Source: Neofusicoccum parvum
Lineage: Eukaryota > Ascomycota > Dothideomycetes > Botryosphaeriales > Botryosphaeriaceae
Length of the DNA: 64,000 bases
Reading direction: 5' to 3'
Assembly: GCA_020912385.1 (NCBI GenBank)
Contig: CP087219.1
Coordinates: 1,938,491-2,002,490 of the forward strand
How positions within the stretch are numbered: the stretch's first letter is position 1; every line of letters begins with the position of its first letter. Both the position numbers and the translations under genes were made by a program. This document shows positions 12,386 to 21,944 of the stretch, in pieces. Below the pieces are notes generated by a model that was given only the letters and a program-made list of their open reading frames with translations, searched no databases and was not told where the DNA came from.

Positions 12386-12901
12386 CGCAAGATTCGGTTT
12401 GCTCGGGTTTCCTATGGTAGTGCTCTGTCTGGAGCAAAAGTGTGGCACCGCTTTCGTAATCGAATATCGGAAGATCACCAACAAACCAATTTCTCGAGAC
12501 AAAGCTCCTACCGTGGAATATCGTGGAATGACAGACTTGCTGCTCCCCAATTCATGGCGAATTCCTGACTGTGACTGGAATTTCTGCTGTCTATGAGGGA
12601 ACAAAAGGCGTCCAGATGCTTCTCTGCACCATTTGGTGCCGGCTCCGACTCGTCGTCAGGTTAAATCTAGGCAAGTCTGACTACTTCGATACGAATGATG
12701 GCTCTTTCCAGCGGCTTCAGCCGTACAGAAAATCAAATGGCGCCTCAAGAAATGTTTGCCCTGCTTGATTGAAGTTCATTGCCCATCGCCAGCGGTATGT
12801 ACCGCTGACGAAGTTCCGCTGACGATGTTCCGGACTTTCCGGTGGAAGGCACCGGGACCTAATGTTTTGGCGCTACGTAAAGAACGTTAACTTTTACACA
12901 G
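12386..12901. other. Intergenic with a short word array before the retrotransposon
   Basis: No gene was recognised. At 12791-12840 a 14-nt unit (CCGCTGACGAAGTT, then CCGCTGACGATGTT) is repeated in tandem after AGCGG/CCGCT inverted words. The left CACAG target duplication of the gypsy element ends at 12901. Confidence 0.5.
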
Positions 12902-13379
12902 TGTTACGGCGCAGCCTCCACGGTGGTTGAGGATAGGGATCAGCCCCGCCGGAATAACAGAAGTCGGGGTCATGAAGATCCGAGGTCACGTGACCTCGCG
13001 CTCAACCAGACCCACCCGCTCAGAATGCCAAGGCTGTCTGAGCGGATCCCACCTACTGAGCCATCCTGCTCGGTCATGACAACCGCTCAAGAAGACCACG
13101 CGCCTCTGAGCAGGATACGACTATTGAGCGCATAGATTGTATAGAACTCTCCTACGTATATAAACTACACTCCTTAGTATAGCTTTGACCTTCGTGGTCA
13201 ACTTCAATAATCAATCTACACCATTGATTAGTAACACGGCCTTCGCACGCAGTGCTCAGTCACGTGTATTCGTTCACACTTGTTCTCTCCCCCTACCTTG
13301 TACCCACTCAAGGTAAACCCTACACGGCTTACCACCCTCTTTGGTGTTTGATCCTTGGAGGCAGAGGCCCGCCGTTACA
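12902..13379 (+). repeat. 5' LTR of the gypsy element
   Basis: The 478-bp LTR starts TGTTACGG and ends CCGTTACA. U3 has CACGTG at 12987, then GCTCA/TGAGC words at 13000, 13018, 13039, 13057, 13085, 13107 and 13125, then TATATAAA at 13157. Two inverted repeats follow, TTGACC...GGTCAA and AATCAAT...ATTGATT, and they are conserved in the solo LTRs. Confidence 0.95.
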
Positions 13380-13458
13380 CTTTGACCACCATCCTTGCAA
13401 GGAAGGGTAAGAGAACATCGGGTAAGGTATCACCCCCTAACGAGTTTAGGAAACAGCA

Positions 13459-15432
13459 ATGAGTACGGTCAATATGGAGGACGTTAGCGCAGGACAGGAT
13501 CGTCTAGCGATTCCTCAGACACCGGCTCAAGAGGCCGCTCAGCCTGCTCACCAGGAGCAAACGGAGCCTACCATGAGAGAACTCATGCAGATGATCCAGG
13601 AGCTGCGAGACGAGAACCGCATCCTGAAGAACCGACAGGATCAGGCCACCGGGCCAGATGCCGCAAAGAAACCATCCACCCAGGTCAAGGTGCCGAAGCC
13701 GGACCTTTACCATGGAGAGCGTACCAAGACGCAAAGCTTCCTCATGCAGCTAGAGGACTATCTACACTTCGCCAAAGGACAGTTCGGCAACGACGCAGAT
13801 AAGGTTCGCTACGCTAGCACCTTCCTCCGAGGAGCAGCAGAGAAGTGGTTCAGGCCCCACAAGAGAGAGACTCAGGAGAAGCCGCACTGGCAATGGTCGC
13901 CTCAGACTCAGGCCATCTTCTCCGACTACAGGACCTTCGCCAAGCAGCTCCAGGAAGCGTTCAACGCCATTGACGAGGCCAAGCGTGCCAACCAAATCCT
14001 CTTCAGGATCCAGCAGAAGAAGTCAGTACTCGACTACACGGCTGAATTCCAGGAAGCAGCCTACGTCGCCGGAGAGCACTCAGACTACACACTCCGACAG
14101 CTGTACTACCGAGGCCTGAAGGACGAAATCAAAGAGGCTATGTCTTACCACGACGAACCCGAAACGCTCTCGGAACTAGTCCGCCTAGCCACCGATATGG
14201 ATAGGAGGCGCACCAACAGGTGGTTCGAGAAGAAGGGTGGCTACCAAGCAAACACGAACAAGCCACGCCGCGAACGTACCACGCTGGAAGGAGGAGACGC
14301 CATGGCTCTCGACGCCGCCAACCGTCAGGACAAGAAAAAGGATAACAAGGGCCGGAACAACTACAACAAGAAGCCTAAAGGCCCGAATCCGAACTGGACA
14401 GACGAACAGAAGCAACGCTACAAGGATCGACTCTGCATTACCTGCGGTAGCGACAAGCATTTCTCGCCTACGTGCCCGCAGAACCCTCGTAGGAAAGAAG
14501 GGAAGCAGACCTCAAGCGCTCAACGCGAAGCATCGGCCGTATCTCGCCAGGAGGACCACGACGCGCTAAGCTGGACGGCCTGCTTCAATGACGACTGTCG
14601 AACCCATCAAAGCGACAAAGACGCTACAGGATGGTACCCGAAGAAGCCAAGAGGCATCGCCATGCTTACCAGGAACGAGGAAGTACTCGACCTCGACGAT
14701 ATCATCGAGTCATTCCCGCACGACGACGAGATTGTCAACAGTGAGAATGGCGAATTCTACGATAGTACAGAAGCCGAAGAAGACAGCTCCGACGAAAAGG
14801 ACCTCGCACAAGTGGAGGAGAGCCCATTAGCAGGCGCTATTAATAGGCTCCTTGAGAAAGTAGAGGAACACGGCATCATCGCTAAGATTCCCTTCCACCA
14901 CGGCGAGTCGGAGCAAGGCATTTGGATCCCAGACAACCAGCCAGGACTCGCGTTAGTCACCTGGCAGGTACAGGAGGATCAGCTGTGGGAGACGCGTGTC
15001 TATGAGGATCGTCACACGGAGACAGACGAAGTCACTCCTGAAGATAATCTAGCGACCCAGAGGACACTCGCCCAAGAGGAAGAAAGGGCAAGGATGTTTC
15101 CTAGTATGGAAATAGCTGTTCCAGGCCTTAAGTGGAAAGCCCTCCGACAGATCCCAAGGCCGAGTCACCAGATCCTCCCAGAAGACGACGAACGCCTCAA
15201 CCCCCGGCATAAGAAGCATCGGCAGATTGCATGGATCTCATGCATCGACCATCAGTGCAGGACGCACAGGCGTCAGAAGAATGAAAACCATTGGTTTCCG
15301 GTACGCGTACAGCAAGATGGGACGCACCGAGTTATCGAGGAATGGGAAATAGAGGGATGGGGACCAAGCGGATGGACTCGCAACAACCTCTTCCTACTCT
15401 GGGAAGGCCAAAGGCACCAGTCAAAAAACTAG
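13459..15432 (+). CDS. gag: Gag polyprotein of the gypsy element
   Basis: 657 aa. The N-terminal 50 residues form a short coiled coil, followed by a Ty3-type retrotransposon gag domain (YHGERTKTQSFL, then FLRGAAEKWFRP). A basic linker leads to one CCHC zinc knuckle, CITCGSDKHFSPTC, of the spacing C-X2-C-X4-H-X4-C. The last 250 residues are acidic and have no recognised domain; two short C-x4-C-x2-H segments (SWTACFNDDCRTH and SCIDHQCRTH) repeat there and could bind metal. Translation ends at TAG 15430-15432, directly after a slippery heptamer that feeds ribosomes into pol. Confidence 0.93.
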   Translation: MSTVNMEDVSAGQDRLAIPQTPAQEAAQPAHQEQTEPTMRELMQMIQELRDENRILKNRQDQATGPDAAKKPSTQVKVPKPDLYHGERTKTQSFLMQLEDYLHFAKGQFGNDADKVRYASTFLRGAAEKWFRPHKRETQEKPHWQWSPQTQAIFSDYRTFAKQLQEAFNAIDEAKRANQILFRIQQKKSVLDYTAEFQEAAYVAGEHSDYTLRQLYYRGLKDEIKEAMSYHDEPETLSELVRLATDMDRRRTNRWFEKKGGYQANTNKPRRERTTLEGGDAMALDAANRQDKKKDNKGRNNYNKKPKGPNPNWTDEQKQRYKDRLCITCGSDKHFSPTCPQNPRRKEGKQTSSAQREASAVSRQEDHDALSWTACFNDDCRTHQSDKDATGWYPKKPRGIAMLTRNEEVLDLDDIIESFPHDDEIVNSENGEFYDSTEAEEDSSDEKDLAQVEESPLAGAINRLLEKVEEHGIIAKIPFHHGESEQGIWIPDNQPGLALVTWQVQEDQLWETRVYEDRHTETDEVTPEDNLATQRTLAQEEERARMFPSMEIAVPGLKWKALRQIPRPSHQILPEDDERLNPRHKKHRQIAWISCIDHQCRTHRRQKNENHWFPVRVQQDGTHRVIEEWEIEGWGPSGWTRNNLFLLWEGQRHQSKN

Positions 15433-15467
15433 ACGGCCCTGCAGCCAAGGGACAACAGCAGGGGCCG
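15423..15467 (+). promoter_or_regulatory. -1 programmed ribosomal frameshift signal between gag and pol
   Basis: The heptamer A AAA AAC (15423-15429) lies in gag phase as tcA AAA AAC and is followed at once by the gag TAG. A -1 slip gives AAA AAA CTA GAC and enters pol at KKLDGPAAKG. Four bases after the heptamer, 15434-15442 can pair with 15458-15467 (CGGCCCTGC with GCAGGGGCCG, one bulged G), leaving a 15-nt loop. This is the standard slippery site plus stem-loop arrangement. Confidence 0.85.
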
Positions 15468-18400
15468 CAGTCTAGGTCCCTCAATATGGTATCACGCACC
15501 TCGAACACGGAAGCTCTCACCGGACCAAACCTATGGAAACAATTCAAGACACAAGGGACACTTAACGGAGTGTCTATCAGGATCCTGATCGATACAGGAT
15601 CATGCGGGAACTTCATTCACAACGAGCTTGTACAGAAAATGAACATCCCCTACCATAAGAAACAGGAGCCCTACCCTCTTAGCGGGTTTGATGGCTCCCA
15701 AGCAGCCTATGGAGAAGGCTGGGTAAATATAGAAACGGAGGAAGCAACCCTCCAGATAGGGAACCATCAGGAACGGATTTCCCTCGACGTCCAACGCGTC
15801 CCCGGGCATGATATCATTCTAGGAATGCCCTGGATTAGGACACAGAAACCAATCTTCGACTTTGGAAGAGGAGACTCCATCATCTTTCAAGAGGACCTTG
15901 AAAACCTCTTACGAAAACAAGGGCTGGAGAAAGAGAACGGGTTGTTAGACACCCTAAGGAAACTCCTAGCAGCATCAACACGGGAAGTAGCCAGTGTAAG
16001 GCCTGAATGTGGCAACTGTGTAGGCAACTCCGACAGTGGTGCAAGTCAGGACCAGGACCGCAACGCAAGCAGCGAAGCCTCCTTGGTAAAATGCAACCCA
16101 TCGGCAGGAATAAGCCCTACTGAGCGAAACGATACCCCCACTAGTACGGTCAATCAGGATGGCATAAGACCCAGCGACGGCAACATCAACGGCCACCTCG
16201 AGGACGGAATAAGTCAGAACCAGGATAGCAACGAGGCCTCCTCGGTAAAATGCAACACCTCGAGCGGAGTAAGACCAACCAGGACCGACACTTCTCAGGA
16301 ACTAGAAGTACAACACACGACACGAAGGACTACGAGAAAGCGGCGTAAGACTAAAAGTAAGGCTTTACGAAAGCAATTAGCAGCCCTAGAACCTCAGATC
16401 GACGTCCAGATAATCTCAGGAGAGGCATTCAAGCGCATGAGACGCCAAAGGCATCAGGTCTGCCTTATGTACATCAAAGCCTCACCGACGGTGCAACAAA
16501 GAGCACTAGCCAAAGCCCAAAGAGAAAGGCTAAAGAATGAGGACATTCCCGCTCCTATAGGAGGCGACGATCCTGCGAGGATCGTAAGGGGACAACACGG
16601 CAGTCTGGAAATATGGAACAACCCGTATGGATATCCTCCGATACCCGAAATGGAAACGGTACCCAGCGAGTACTGGGATCTGAAGGCCGTTTGCCAAGAA
16701 AGAGGAAAAGGGGACTTGCCTAAGCATCAGCCGTGGGACCACGAAATCCCACTCAAACCAGGCACGAAGCCAGCCTACAAACCCATCTACTCCTTATCAG
16801 AGAAGGAGATGACAGCACTCAGGGACTATATCGAGAAGAACCTTGAACGAGGATATATCCGACCTTCGACGTCACCAGCCGGATACCCAATCCTCTTTGT
16901 CCCGAAAAAGAATGGCAAACTACGCCTATGTGTCGATTACCGACAGCTAAACGACATCACGATCAAGAACCGGTACCCTCTCCCTCGCATCGACGAGCTC
17001 CAGGACAAGTTAAGGAAAGCAAAGTACTTTACGAAGCTGGACCTCCGGGAAGGATACCATCTAGTTAGGATCAAAGAAGGAGAAGAATGGAAAACAGCCT
17101 TTAGAACGAGGCTAGGACTCTACGAGTACACGGTAATGCCATTTGGGCTTACCAACGCTCCAGCAACATTCCAGAATCTCGTCAACGACACACTGCGAGA
17201 ATACCTGGATATCTTCTGCATGGCTTATCTCGACGACATCCTCATCTTTTCGGAAACCCTTGAGGAACACAAGAAGCATGTTAGAAAGGTCCTAGAAGCC
17301 CTCCAAGCAAAGAACCTATCCATCGCACCCGAGAAATGCGAATGGCACGTCCAGAGGACAGAGTTCCTAGGCTTTATTATCACCCCAGGTCACGTCGGCA
17401 TGGACGACTCGAAACTGGATTCTATTAGAGAATGGCCAGTACCAAGGACGATCAAGGAAGTACAGTCCTTCCTAGGATTCGCGAACTTCTATAGGAAGTT
17501 CATCTGGAACTACTCCGGAGTCACGGAACCTTTAACTAGGCTTACGCGAAAGGAGCATGGCTTTAAATGGGAAGACGATCAGCAACGGGCATTTGATTCG
17601 CTCAAACGGATGTTTTGCGAAGCCCCAGTGCTTGGGATATACGATCCCGACAAGCCCACCGAAGTGGAAACTGATGCGTCAGGATTCGCCCTTGGAGCAT
17701 GCCTCAGCCAGCCTGATGAAGAAGGCAGATGGCACCCAGTCGCGTTCTACTCACGAAAGTTCACCCCGGCAGAGCTCAACTACGACATTCACGATAAGGA
17801 GCTTCTGGCCATTGTCTCAGCTTTTAAGCAATGGAGGCATTACCTCGAAGGAGCAAGCCACCAGGTGGTAGTACGCTGTGATCATCAGAATCTCACACGC
17901 TTCACCACGACCAAGGAATTGAACCGACGACAGGTTCGCTGGTCAGAAGAAATGGCCTCCTATGACTTCAAGATCACCTACAGAAAGGGATCTGATAACG
18001 CTGCAGCTGACGCGCTCAGCCGAAGAGTGGATTATATGGAAGGAAAAACCGAGCCGCACCCTGCAATCTTTACAGCGGATAGCGATGGATCGCTTCTCCT
18101 TACCAGACAGACTCTACCTATACTACGCATCGAAGCCAACCCATGGCATCAGAAGATCCGAGAAGCATACGCTCAGGACCCCTTCGCGCAGGAACTTTTA
18201 GCGCTTGAGGACGATCCGCGTATTGCTCGAGACAGAGAAGGAACGCTTCTCTTCAAAGGACTCATCTATGTCCCAACACGGTTACGAGAAGCACTGGTAA
18301 AAGATATCCACGAAGCCCCAGCACACGGACATCAGGGCATCGACAGGACAACAGAAAGAATCACGAGGAACTACTACTTCCCAGGACTAAGGAAAACCGT

Positions 18401-20546
18401 ACAGCGTGTAGTCTCGCAGTGCGATCTTTGCATCAGAAGCAAGGCCGCGACACATGCACCTTATGGCCTCCTACAGCCGCTGGAAGCACCAAAGCGACCA
18501 TGGCAGTCCATCACACTGGACTTCGTCACCAAGTTACCCAGGTCGAAAGATCCCCTTACAGGAGTCTCGTACGACTCGATTCTCGTCTTCGTCGACCGAC
18601 TCACGAAGTATGCGTACTTCCTGCCCTACCTCGAGGCATCCAACGCAGAACAGCTCGCCTACACGTTCCTCCGAACCATCTTCGCGGACCACGGAATGCC
18701 GGAAGAAATGGTGTCGGACAGAGACAAGCTCATGGCCTCCGAATTCTGGCAAACAGTTATGCGCCAACTAGGAACGAAGAGTAAGCTTGCTACCACAGCA
18801 CACGCGCAAACAGATGGTCAAACAGAACGAATGAACCGGACTCTTGAACAATACCTCCGCTGTTATATCAACTACCCACAGGAAAACTGGGCAGAACTAT
18901 TACCCATGGCCCAATTCGCTTACAACAGCTCCAAACAGGAATCCACGAACGAGTCACCGTTCTTCGCCAACTACGGGTTCGAACCGGAAGCCTACAGGGA
19001 AACGATCCCAAGTAGAAAGCTAGCGCAAAGTGGTATCCTTAAAGCCGAGCAGCTGAAGGAACTCCACAAGGCTATCAGCCTTGACCTCGAATACGTCCGA
19101 ATCATGATGTCCAAATACTACAACAGACGGCACCAGGCGGCACCGAACCTGAAGAGGGGGGATAAGGTCTATCTCCTCAGGAAAAACATCAAGACCAAAC
19201 GACCAAACGATAAATTGGATTTCAAAAAAATTGGCCCATTCAAGATTGAAGAGAAACTCGGAGAAGTCACCTATCGACTCAAACTATCAAACACGAGGAT
19301 GAACTCCACTTTCCACGTCTCACTGCTCGAGCCAGCACCCGAGAACGCCAACATCCCAGAAACTCAAGAAGAAATTGTACCAGAGAACCCGGACGCCGAG
19401 GAAAAACAGTACCCGGTAGAGAAAATCCTAGACTGCAAACGGTTCGGTCATCAGCTTAAGTACCTGGTCAAATGGGAAGGATACGGGAATGAGGATAACC
19501 AGTGGATACCCAAGGACGACATACATCCAGAACTGGTCACAGAGTTCCATCGCCAGAACCCTGACCTCCCACGGAAACGAGGTCGCCCTCGAAAACAAAC
19601 GACGGCAAACCCTCAGGAAGCGCAGGATCAAGAACCAAGCGGGCAGAATCCACCAACTCAGGCGAATGAGGAGACTTCGTACCAGTTACGGGCTCACCGG
19701 CAGACCCGGCAGACTCAGCCGACTGCGGCACAGCGGGACCCACCACCTCGTGACGTGGCCGTTTTGACGCGGACGGACCCTCAGAACTCTCAGGGTCAGG
19801 AACGTACCCCTCATCCTCGGCCAGCGCAACCAGCAGCTCCTCCGCCTCCCGACGATCACGCTCATCCAACGCAGCCAAACTACCAGACTCAGCGAGAAGA
19901 GCCTTGTAACCACGCTCTTCCAATAAACGCTGGTTGGCTCGTAATCGTTTCAAACGAGCAGCAACAGTCCCTAGCTCTTTCTCCTGGCATCGTAAGACCT
20001 CCTCATGACGACGATGCATCTCCTCCTGCTCCCGCTGTAAGCGCACTCGCTCTTCCTCCTGAGCCGCGCGGAGCCTATCAAGATCAGCTAGAGAAGCCAG
20101 GAACTTCTCCTGAGCCTCGGCCTCTTTGGCCTTCAACTTCTCTTGCTCGCGACGAAGACTCAAGGCTAAAAAGCGTAAGCAAGCAGCCCGGACAGAAGAA
20201 GGACTACCGACCTCCAGAAAGCGATATCTTCTTCGCGTCGCACATCGTGGTACCCTTCGCAATACAGGCACCACAACGATCGTGCTCCGGAGCAACCTTG
20301 CACGGCCTACCGTTCAGTTCACAATCAAAACAGGGACGAATCGCGGGGAAGGAGAGAGACTCCACGAGGGCCGCTAAACGACGCCGCTCCTCCGTAGTAT
20401 CCCGTTTTCGCTTGGACATGATGGACTTACGGAAAGGAAGCAAGTCGGAAAGGACGCACAAGGAAATAGGCGACACGGAAGAATCTTCGGGCCGAAGATC
20501 CTTAAAAGGGGGGATAGTGTTACGGCGCAGCCTCCACGGTGGTTGA
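15429..20546 (+). CDS. pol: Pol polyprotein (PR-RT-RNase H-IN-chromodomain)
   Basis: It is read from the -1 slip. The frame is open before 15291 but lacks a convincing ATG, so it is made as Gag-Pol. The order is: aspartic protease (ILIDTGSCGN), RT (LDLREGYH, YLDDILIFS), RNase H (ETDASGFALG), integrase with the HHCC finger ending CDLCIRSK, a D,D-35-E core (DFVTKLP, VSDRD, TDGQTERMNRTLEQ), GPF/Y-like KIGPFKIEEKLG, and a chromodomain (YLVKWEGYGNEDNQWIP) near 19455-19520. Products copy RNA to DNA and integrate it; the chromodomain would target chromatin. The frame stays open for about 1 kb past the chromodomain, but this tail overlaps an antisense gene and may be a shadow, so the true C-terminus is uncertain. 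Confidence 0.94.
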   Translation, partial: LDGPAAKGQQQGPQSRSLNMVSRTSNTEALTGPNLWKQFKTQGTLNGVSIRILIDTGSCGNFIHNELVQKMNIPYHKKQEPYPLSGFDGSQAAYGEGWVNIETEEATLQIGNHQERISLDVQRVPGHDIILGMPWIRTQKPIFDFGRGDSIIFQEDLENLLRKQGLEKENGLLDTLRKLLAASTREVASVRPECGNCVGNSDSGASQDQDRNASSEASLVKCNPSAGISPTERNDTPTSTVNQDGIRPSDGNINGHLEDGISQNQDSNEASSVKCNTSSGVRPTRTDTSQELEVQHTTRRTTRKRRKTKSKALRKQLAALEPQIDVQIISGEAFKRMRRQRHQVCLMYIKASPTVQQRALAKAQRERLKNEDIPAPIGGDDPARIVRGQHGSLEIWNNPYGYPPIPEMETVPSEYWDLKAVCQERGKGDLPKHQPWDHEIPLKPGTKPAYKPIYSLSEKEMTALRDYIEKNLERGYIRPSTSPAGYPILFVPKKNGKLRLCVDYRQLNDITIKNRYPLPRIDELQDKLRKAKYFTKLDLREGYHLVRIKEGEEWKTAFRTRLGLYEYTVMPFGLTNAPATFQNLVNDTLREYLDIFCMAYLDDILIFSETLEEHKKHVRKVLEALQAKNLSIAPEKCEWHVQRTEFLGFIITPGHVGMDDSKLDSIREWPVPRTIKEVQSFLGFANFYRKFIWNYSGVTEPLTRLTRKEHGFKWEDDQQRAFDSLKRMFCEAPVLGIYDPDKPTEVETDASGFALGACLSQPDEEGRWHPVAFYSRKFTPAELNYDIHDKELLAIVSAFKQWRHYLEGASHQVVVRCDHQNLTRFTTTKELNRRQVRWSEEMASYDFKITYRKGSDNAAADALSRRVDYMEGKTEPHPAIFTADSDGSLLLTRQTLPILRIEANPWHQKIREAYAQDPFAQELLALEDDPRIARDREGTLLFKGLIYVPTRLREALVKDIHEAPAHGHQGIDRTTERITRNYYFPGLRKTVQRVVSQCDLCIRSKAATHAPYGLLQPLEAPKRPWQSITLDFVTKLPRSKDPLTGVSYDSILVFVDRLTKYAYFLPYLEASNAEQLAYTFLRTIFADHGMPEEMVSDRDKLMASEFWQTVMRQLGTKSKLATTAHAQTDGQTERMNRTLEQYLRCYINYPQENWAELLPMAQFAYNSSKQESTNESPFFANYGFEPEAYRETIPSRKLAQSGILKAEQLKELHKAISLDLEYVRIMMSKYYNRRHQAAPNLKRGDKVYLLRKNIKTKRPNDKLDFKKIGPFKIEEKLGEVTYRLKLSNTRMNSTFHVSLLEPAPENANIPETQEEIVPENPDAEEKQYPVEKILDCKRFGHQLKYLVKWEGYGNEDNQWIPKDDIHPELVTEFHRQNPDLPRKRGRPRKQTTANPQEAQDQEPSGQNPPTQANEETSYQLRAHRQTRQTQPTAAQRDPPPRDVAVLTRTDPQNSQGQERTPHPRPAQPAAPPPPDDHAHPTQPNYQTQREEPCNHALPINAGWLVIVSNEQQQSLALSPGIVRPPHDDDASPPAPAVSALALPPEPRGAYQDQLEKPGTSPEPRPLWPSTSLARDEDSRLKSVSKQPGQKKDYRPPESDIFFASHIVVPFAIQAPQRSCSGATLHGLPFSSQSKQGRIAGKERDSTRAAKRRRSSVVSRFRLDMMDLRKGSKSERTHKEIGDTEESSGRRSLKGGIVLRRSLHGG
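19537..20419 (-). CDS. Antisense Zn2Cys6-like coiled-coil protein inside the retrotransposon
   Basis: Minus-strand exons 20419-20212 and 20165-19537 join across a 46-nt intron (GTCGGT donor, TTTTAG acceptor) into 278 aa. After a basic start (MSKRKRD) come six cysteines at 30, 33, 40, 49, 52 and 60, spaced C-X2-C-X6-C-X8-C-X2-C-X7-C, which fits the Gal4-type zinc binuclear cluster. A long Glu/Arg/Leu-rich coiled coil follows (about 75-185), then an NLS-like SKRPRH and a Pro/Ser tail. This order (finger, coiled coil, NLS) is that of a dimeric nuclear DNA-binding protein. The start lies 99 bp from the 3' LTR, so an antisense promoter in that LTR would drive it. I do not recognise a named family. 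The donor is non-consensus, so the intron needs transcript support. Confidence 0.6.
20504..20517 (+). promoter_or_regulatory. Polypurine tract of the gypsy element
   Basis: The purine-rich AAAAGGGGGGATAG sits immediately before the TGTTACGG start of the 3' LTR. This is the expected position and composition of the plus-strand primer for reverse transcription. Confidence 0.75.
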
Positions 20547-20995
20547 GGATAGGGATCAGCCCCGCCGGAATAACAGAAGTCGGGGTCATGAAGATCCGAG
20601 GTCACGTGACCTCGCGCTCAACCAGACCCACCCGCTCAGAATGCCAAGGCTGTCTGAGCGGATCCCACCTACTGAGCCATCCTGCTCGGTCATGACAACC
20701 GCTCAAGAAGACCACGCGCCTCTGAGCAGGATACGACTATTGAGCGCATAGATTGTATAGAACTCTCCTACGTATATAAACTACACTCCTTAGTATAGCT
20801 TTGACCTTCGTGGTCAACTTCAATAATCAATCTACACCATTGATTAGTAACACGGCCTTCGCACGCAGTGCTCAGTCACGTGTATTCGTTCACACTTGTT
20901 CTCTCCCCCTACCTTGTACCCACTCAAGGTAAACCCTACACGGCTTACCACCCTCTTTGGTGTTTGATCCTTGGAGGCAGAGGCCCGCCGTTACA
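20518..20995 (+). repeat. 3' LTR of the gypsy element
   Basis: The 478-bp LTR appears identical to the 5' copy and is followed by the CACAG duplication at 20996-21000. Its U3 also lies just upstream of the antisense gene, so it could serve as that gene's promoter on the minus strand. Confidence 0.95.
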
Positions 20996-21000
20996 CACAG

Positions 21001-21464
21001 TACGAAAAACATCTTGTAGGCTATATATTGTGGCGCTCGTATAGACAAGTTCTATCACTCGTGTCCATTCGTAGAGGTACTTGGCATAGCGAATCTCTCG
21101 TATTAAGCAGAAGGTGCCGTATATAATTAAGAAAGGGTTTTTTAGTGTATCGCATTCGTGATTTTACCTTTTCAGCCCTCAGCCGCTCGGGTCTAAATCA
21201 TAACCGAGCACTTCGGGTTAGTGGATTGAGCGAGCAGCTCCGTTCCAGATTCGAATTTCCATTGAAGGAGTAGAAATTACATATTTAAAGGAAAAATGTT
21301 CGCCTCAAAAGATAGCATTTCTCTATACCTCGTTCTTTCGATCATCATCTCTAGCGAAGAAGTAAGTGGTGCTGATGATACAGCCGGCCCAGCTGCAACT
21401 CGGACCCTGACGCACACTACTAACACGTGCCGGAACAGGAATACAACCTCTAAAAGCTTCCAAC
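21001..21464. other. Intergenic, nothing recognised
   Basis: This AT-rich flank lies between the retrotransposon and the small secreted-protein gene. The direct upstream part contains short AT runs but no clear TATA box. Confidence 0.45.
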
Positions 21465-21944
21465 ATGTTCGACCACGCCTACAAATACATTTTCTCTTTT
21501 CTCCTCTTGCTCTCTGTTGCGTCCTGCATGGCGCTTCCCGGGGACCTGAGCCTCGAACCTCGACAAGGCGGATGCCTGTCTGCACTGCCGCGCCCCAACC
21601 CGGTCAACAACGTTGGGCGAGTCTCGTTTCAGCAAGCTATCGACAACAGGGAGCGCAGAACGTGGTGGCCCAATAACCTCATCGACGTCCACATTGAAGT
21701 TCCGGATAACGTCGGTACCACCAACCAAATCACTGTCGAAGTCACCAACCGCAGCTCACGCGCAAACGCTATTATTCTCACCAACTTCCAAGATACCCGG
21801 AGCACCACCCAGCCGCGCGAACAGCTCAGAGTTACAGTACCCGGACAGAGAAGCGAGGCTGGCGCTACCATTGCGGGTGCAACGAACCAGTGCGTGCGTC
21901 TGCCACGCCTGGATGGCACCTGGTACTTCCAAGTTGAAAGTTAG
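21465..21944 (+). CDS. Small secreted protein, unknown function
   Basis: 159 aa, single exon. The N-terminus (Lys-Tyr, a run of FLLLLSV, then SCMALPG) is a clear signal peptide. LSLEPRQ follows, which could be a dibasic-like processing site. The mature part of about 125 aa has only two cysteines (in GGCLSA and NQCVRL), one near each end, and alternating hydrophobic residues that suggest a beta-sandwich. No family was recognised. Size, secretion signal and subtelomeric, transposon-adjacent location are typical of candidate effectors or cell-wall proteins, but that role is only inferred. Confidence 0.65.
   Translation: MFDHAYKYIFSFLLLLSVASCMALPGDLSLEPRQGGCLSALPRPNPVNNVGRVSFQQAIDNRERRTWWPNNLIDVHIEVPDNVGTTNQITVEVTNRSSRANAIILTNFQDTRSTTQPREQLRVTVPGQRSEAGATIAGATNQCVRLPRLDGTWYFQVES

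Larger units (their letters stand above)
12902..20995 (+). mobile_element. Full-length Ty3/gypsy chromovirus LTR retrotransposon
   Basis: An 8,094-bp element is bounded by 478-bp LTRs (TGTTACGG...CCGTTACA) and flanked on both sides by CACAG, the 5-bp duplication expected of a gypsy integrase. By eye the two LTRs are identical, implying a recent insertion. Coding order is gag, then protease, RT, RNase H, integrase and chromodomain in a single pol frame, which defines a chromovirus. A purine-rich tract precedes the 3' LTR. No internal stop or frameshift other than the programmed one was found, so the copy looks competent. It also carries an antisense gene over the pol 3' end. Confidence 0.96.
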
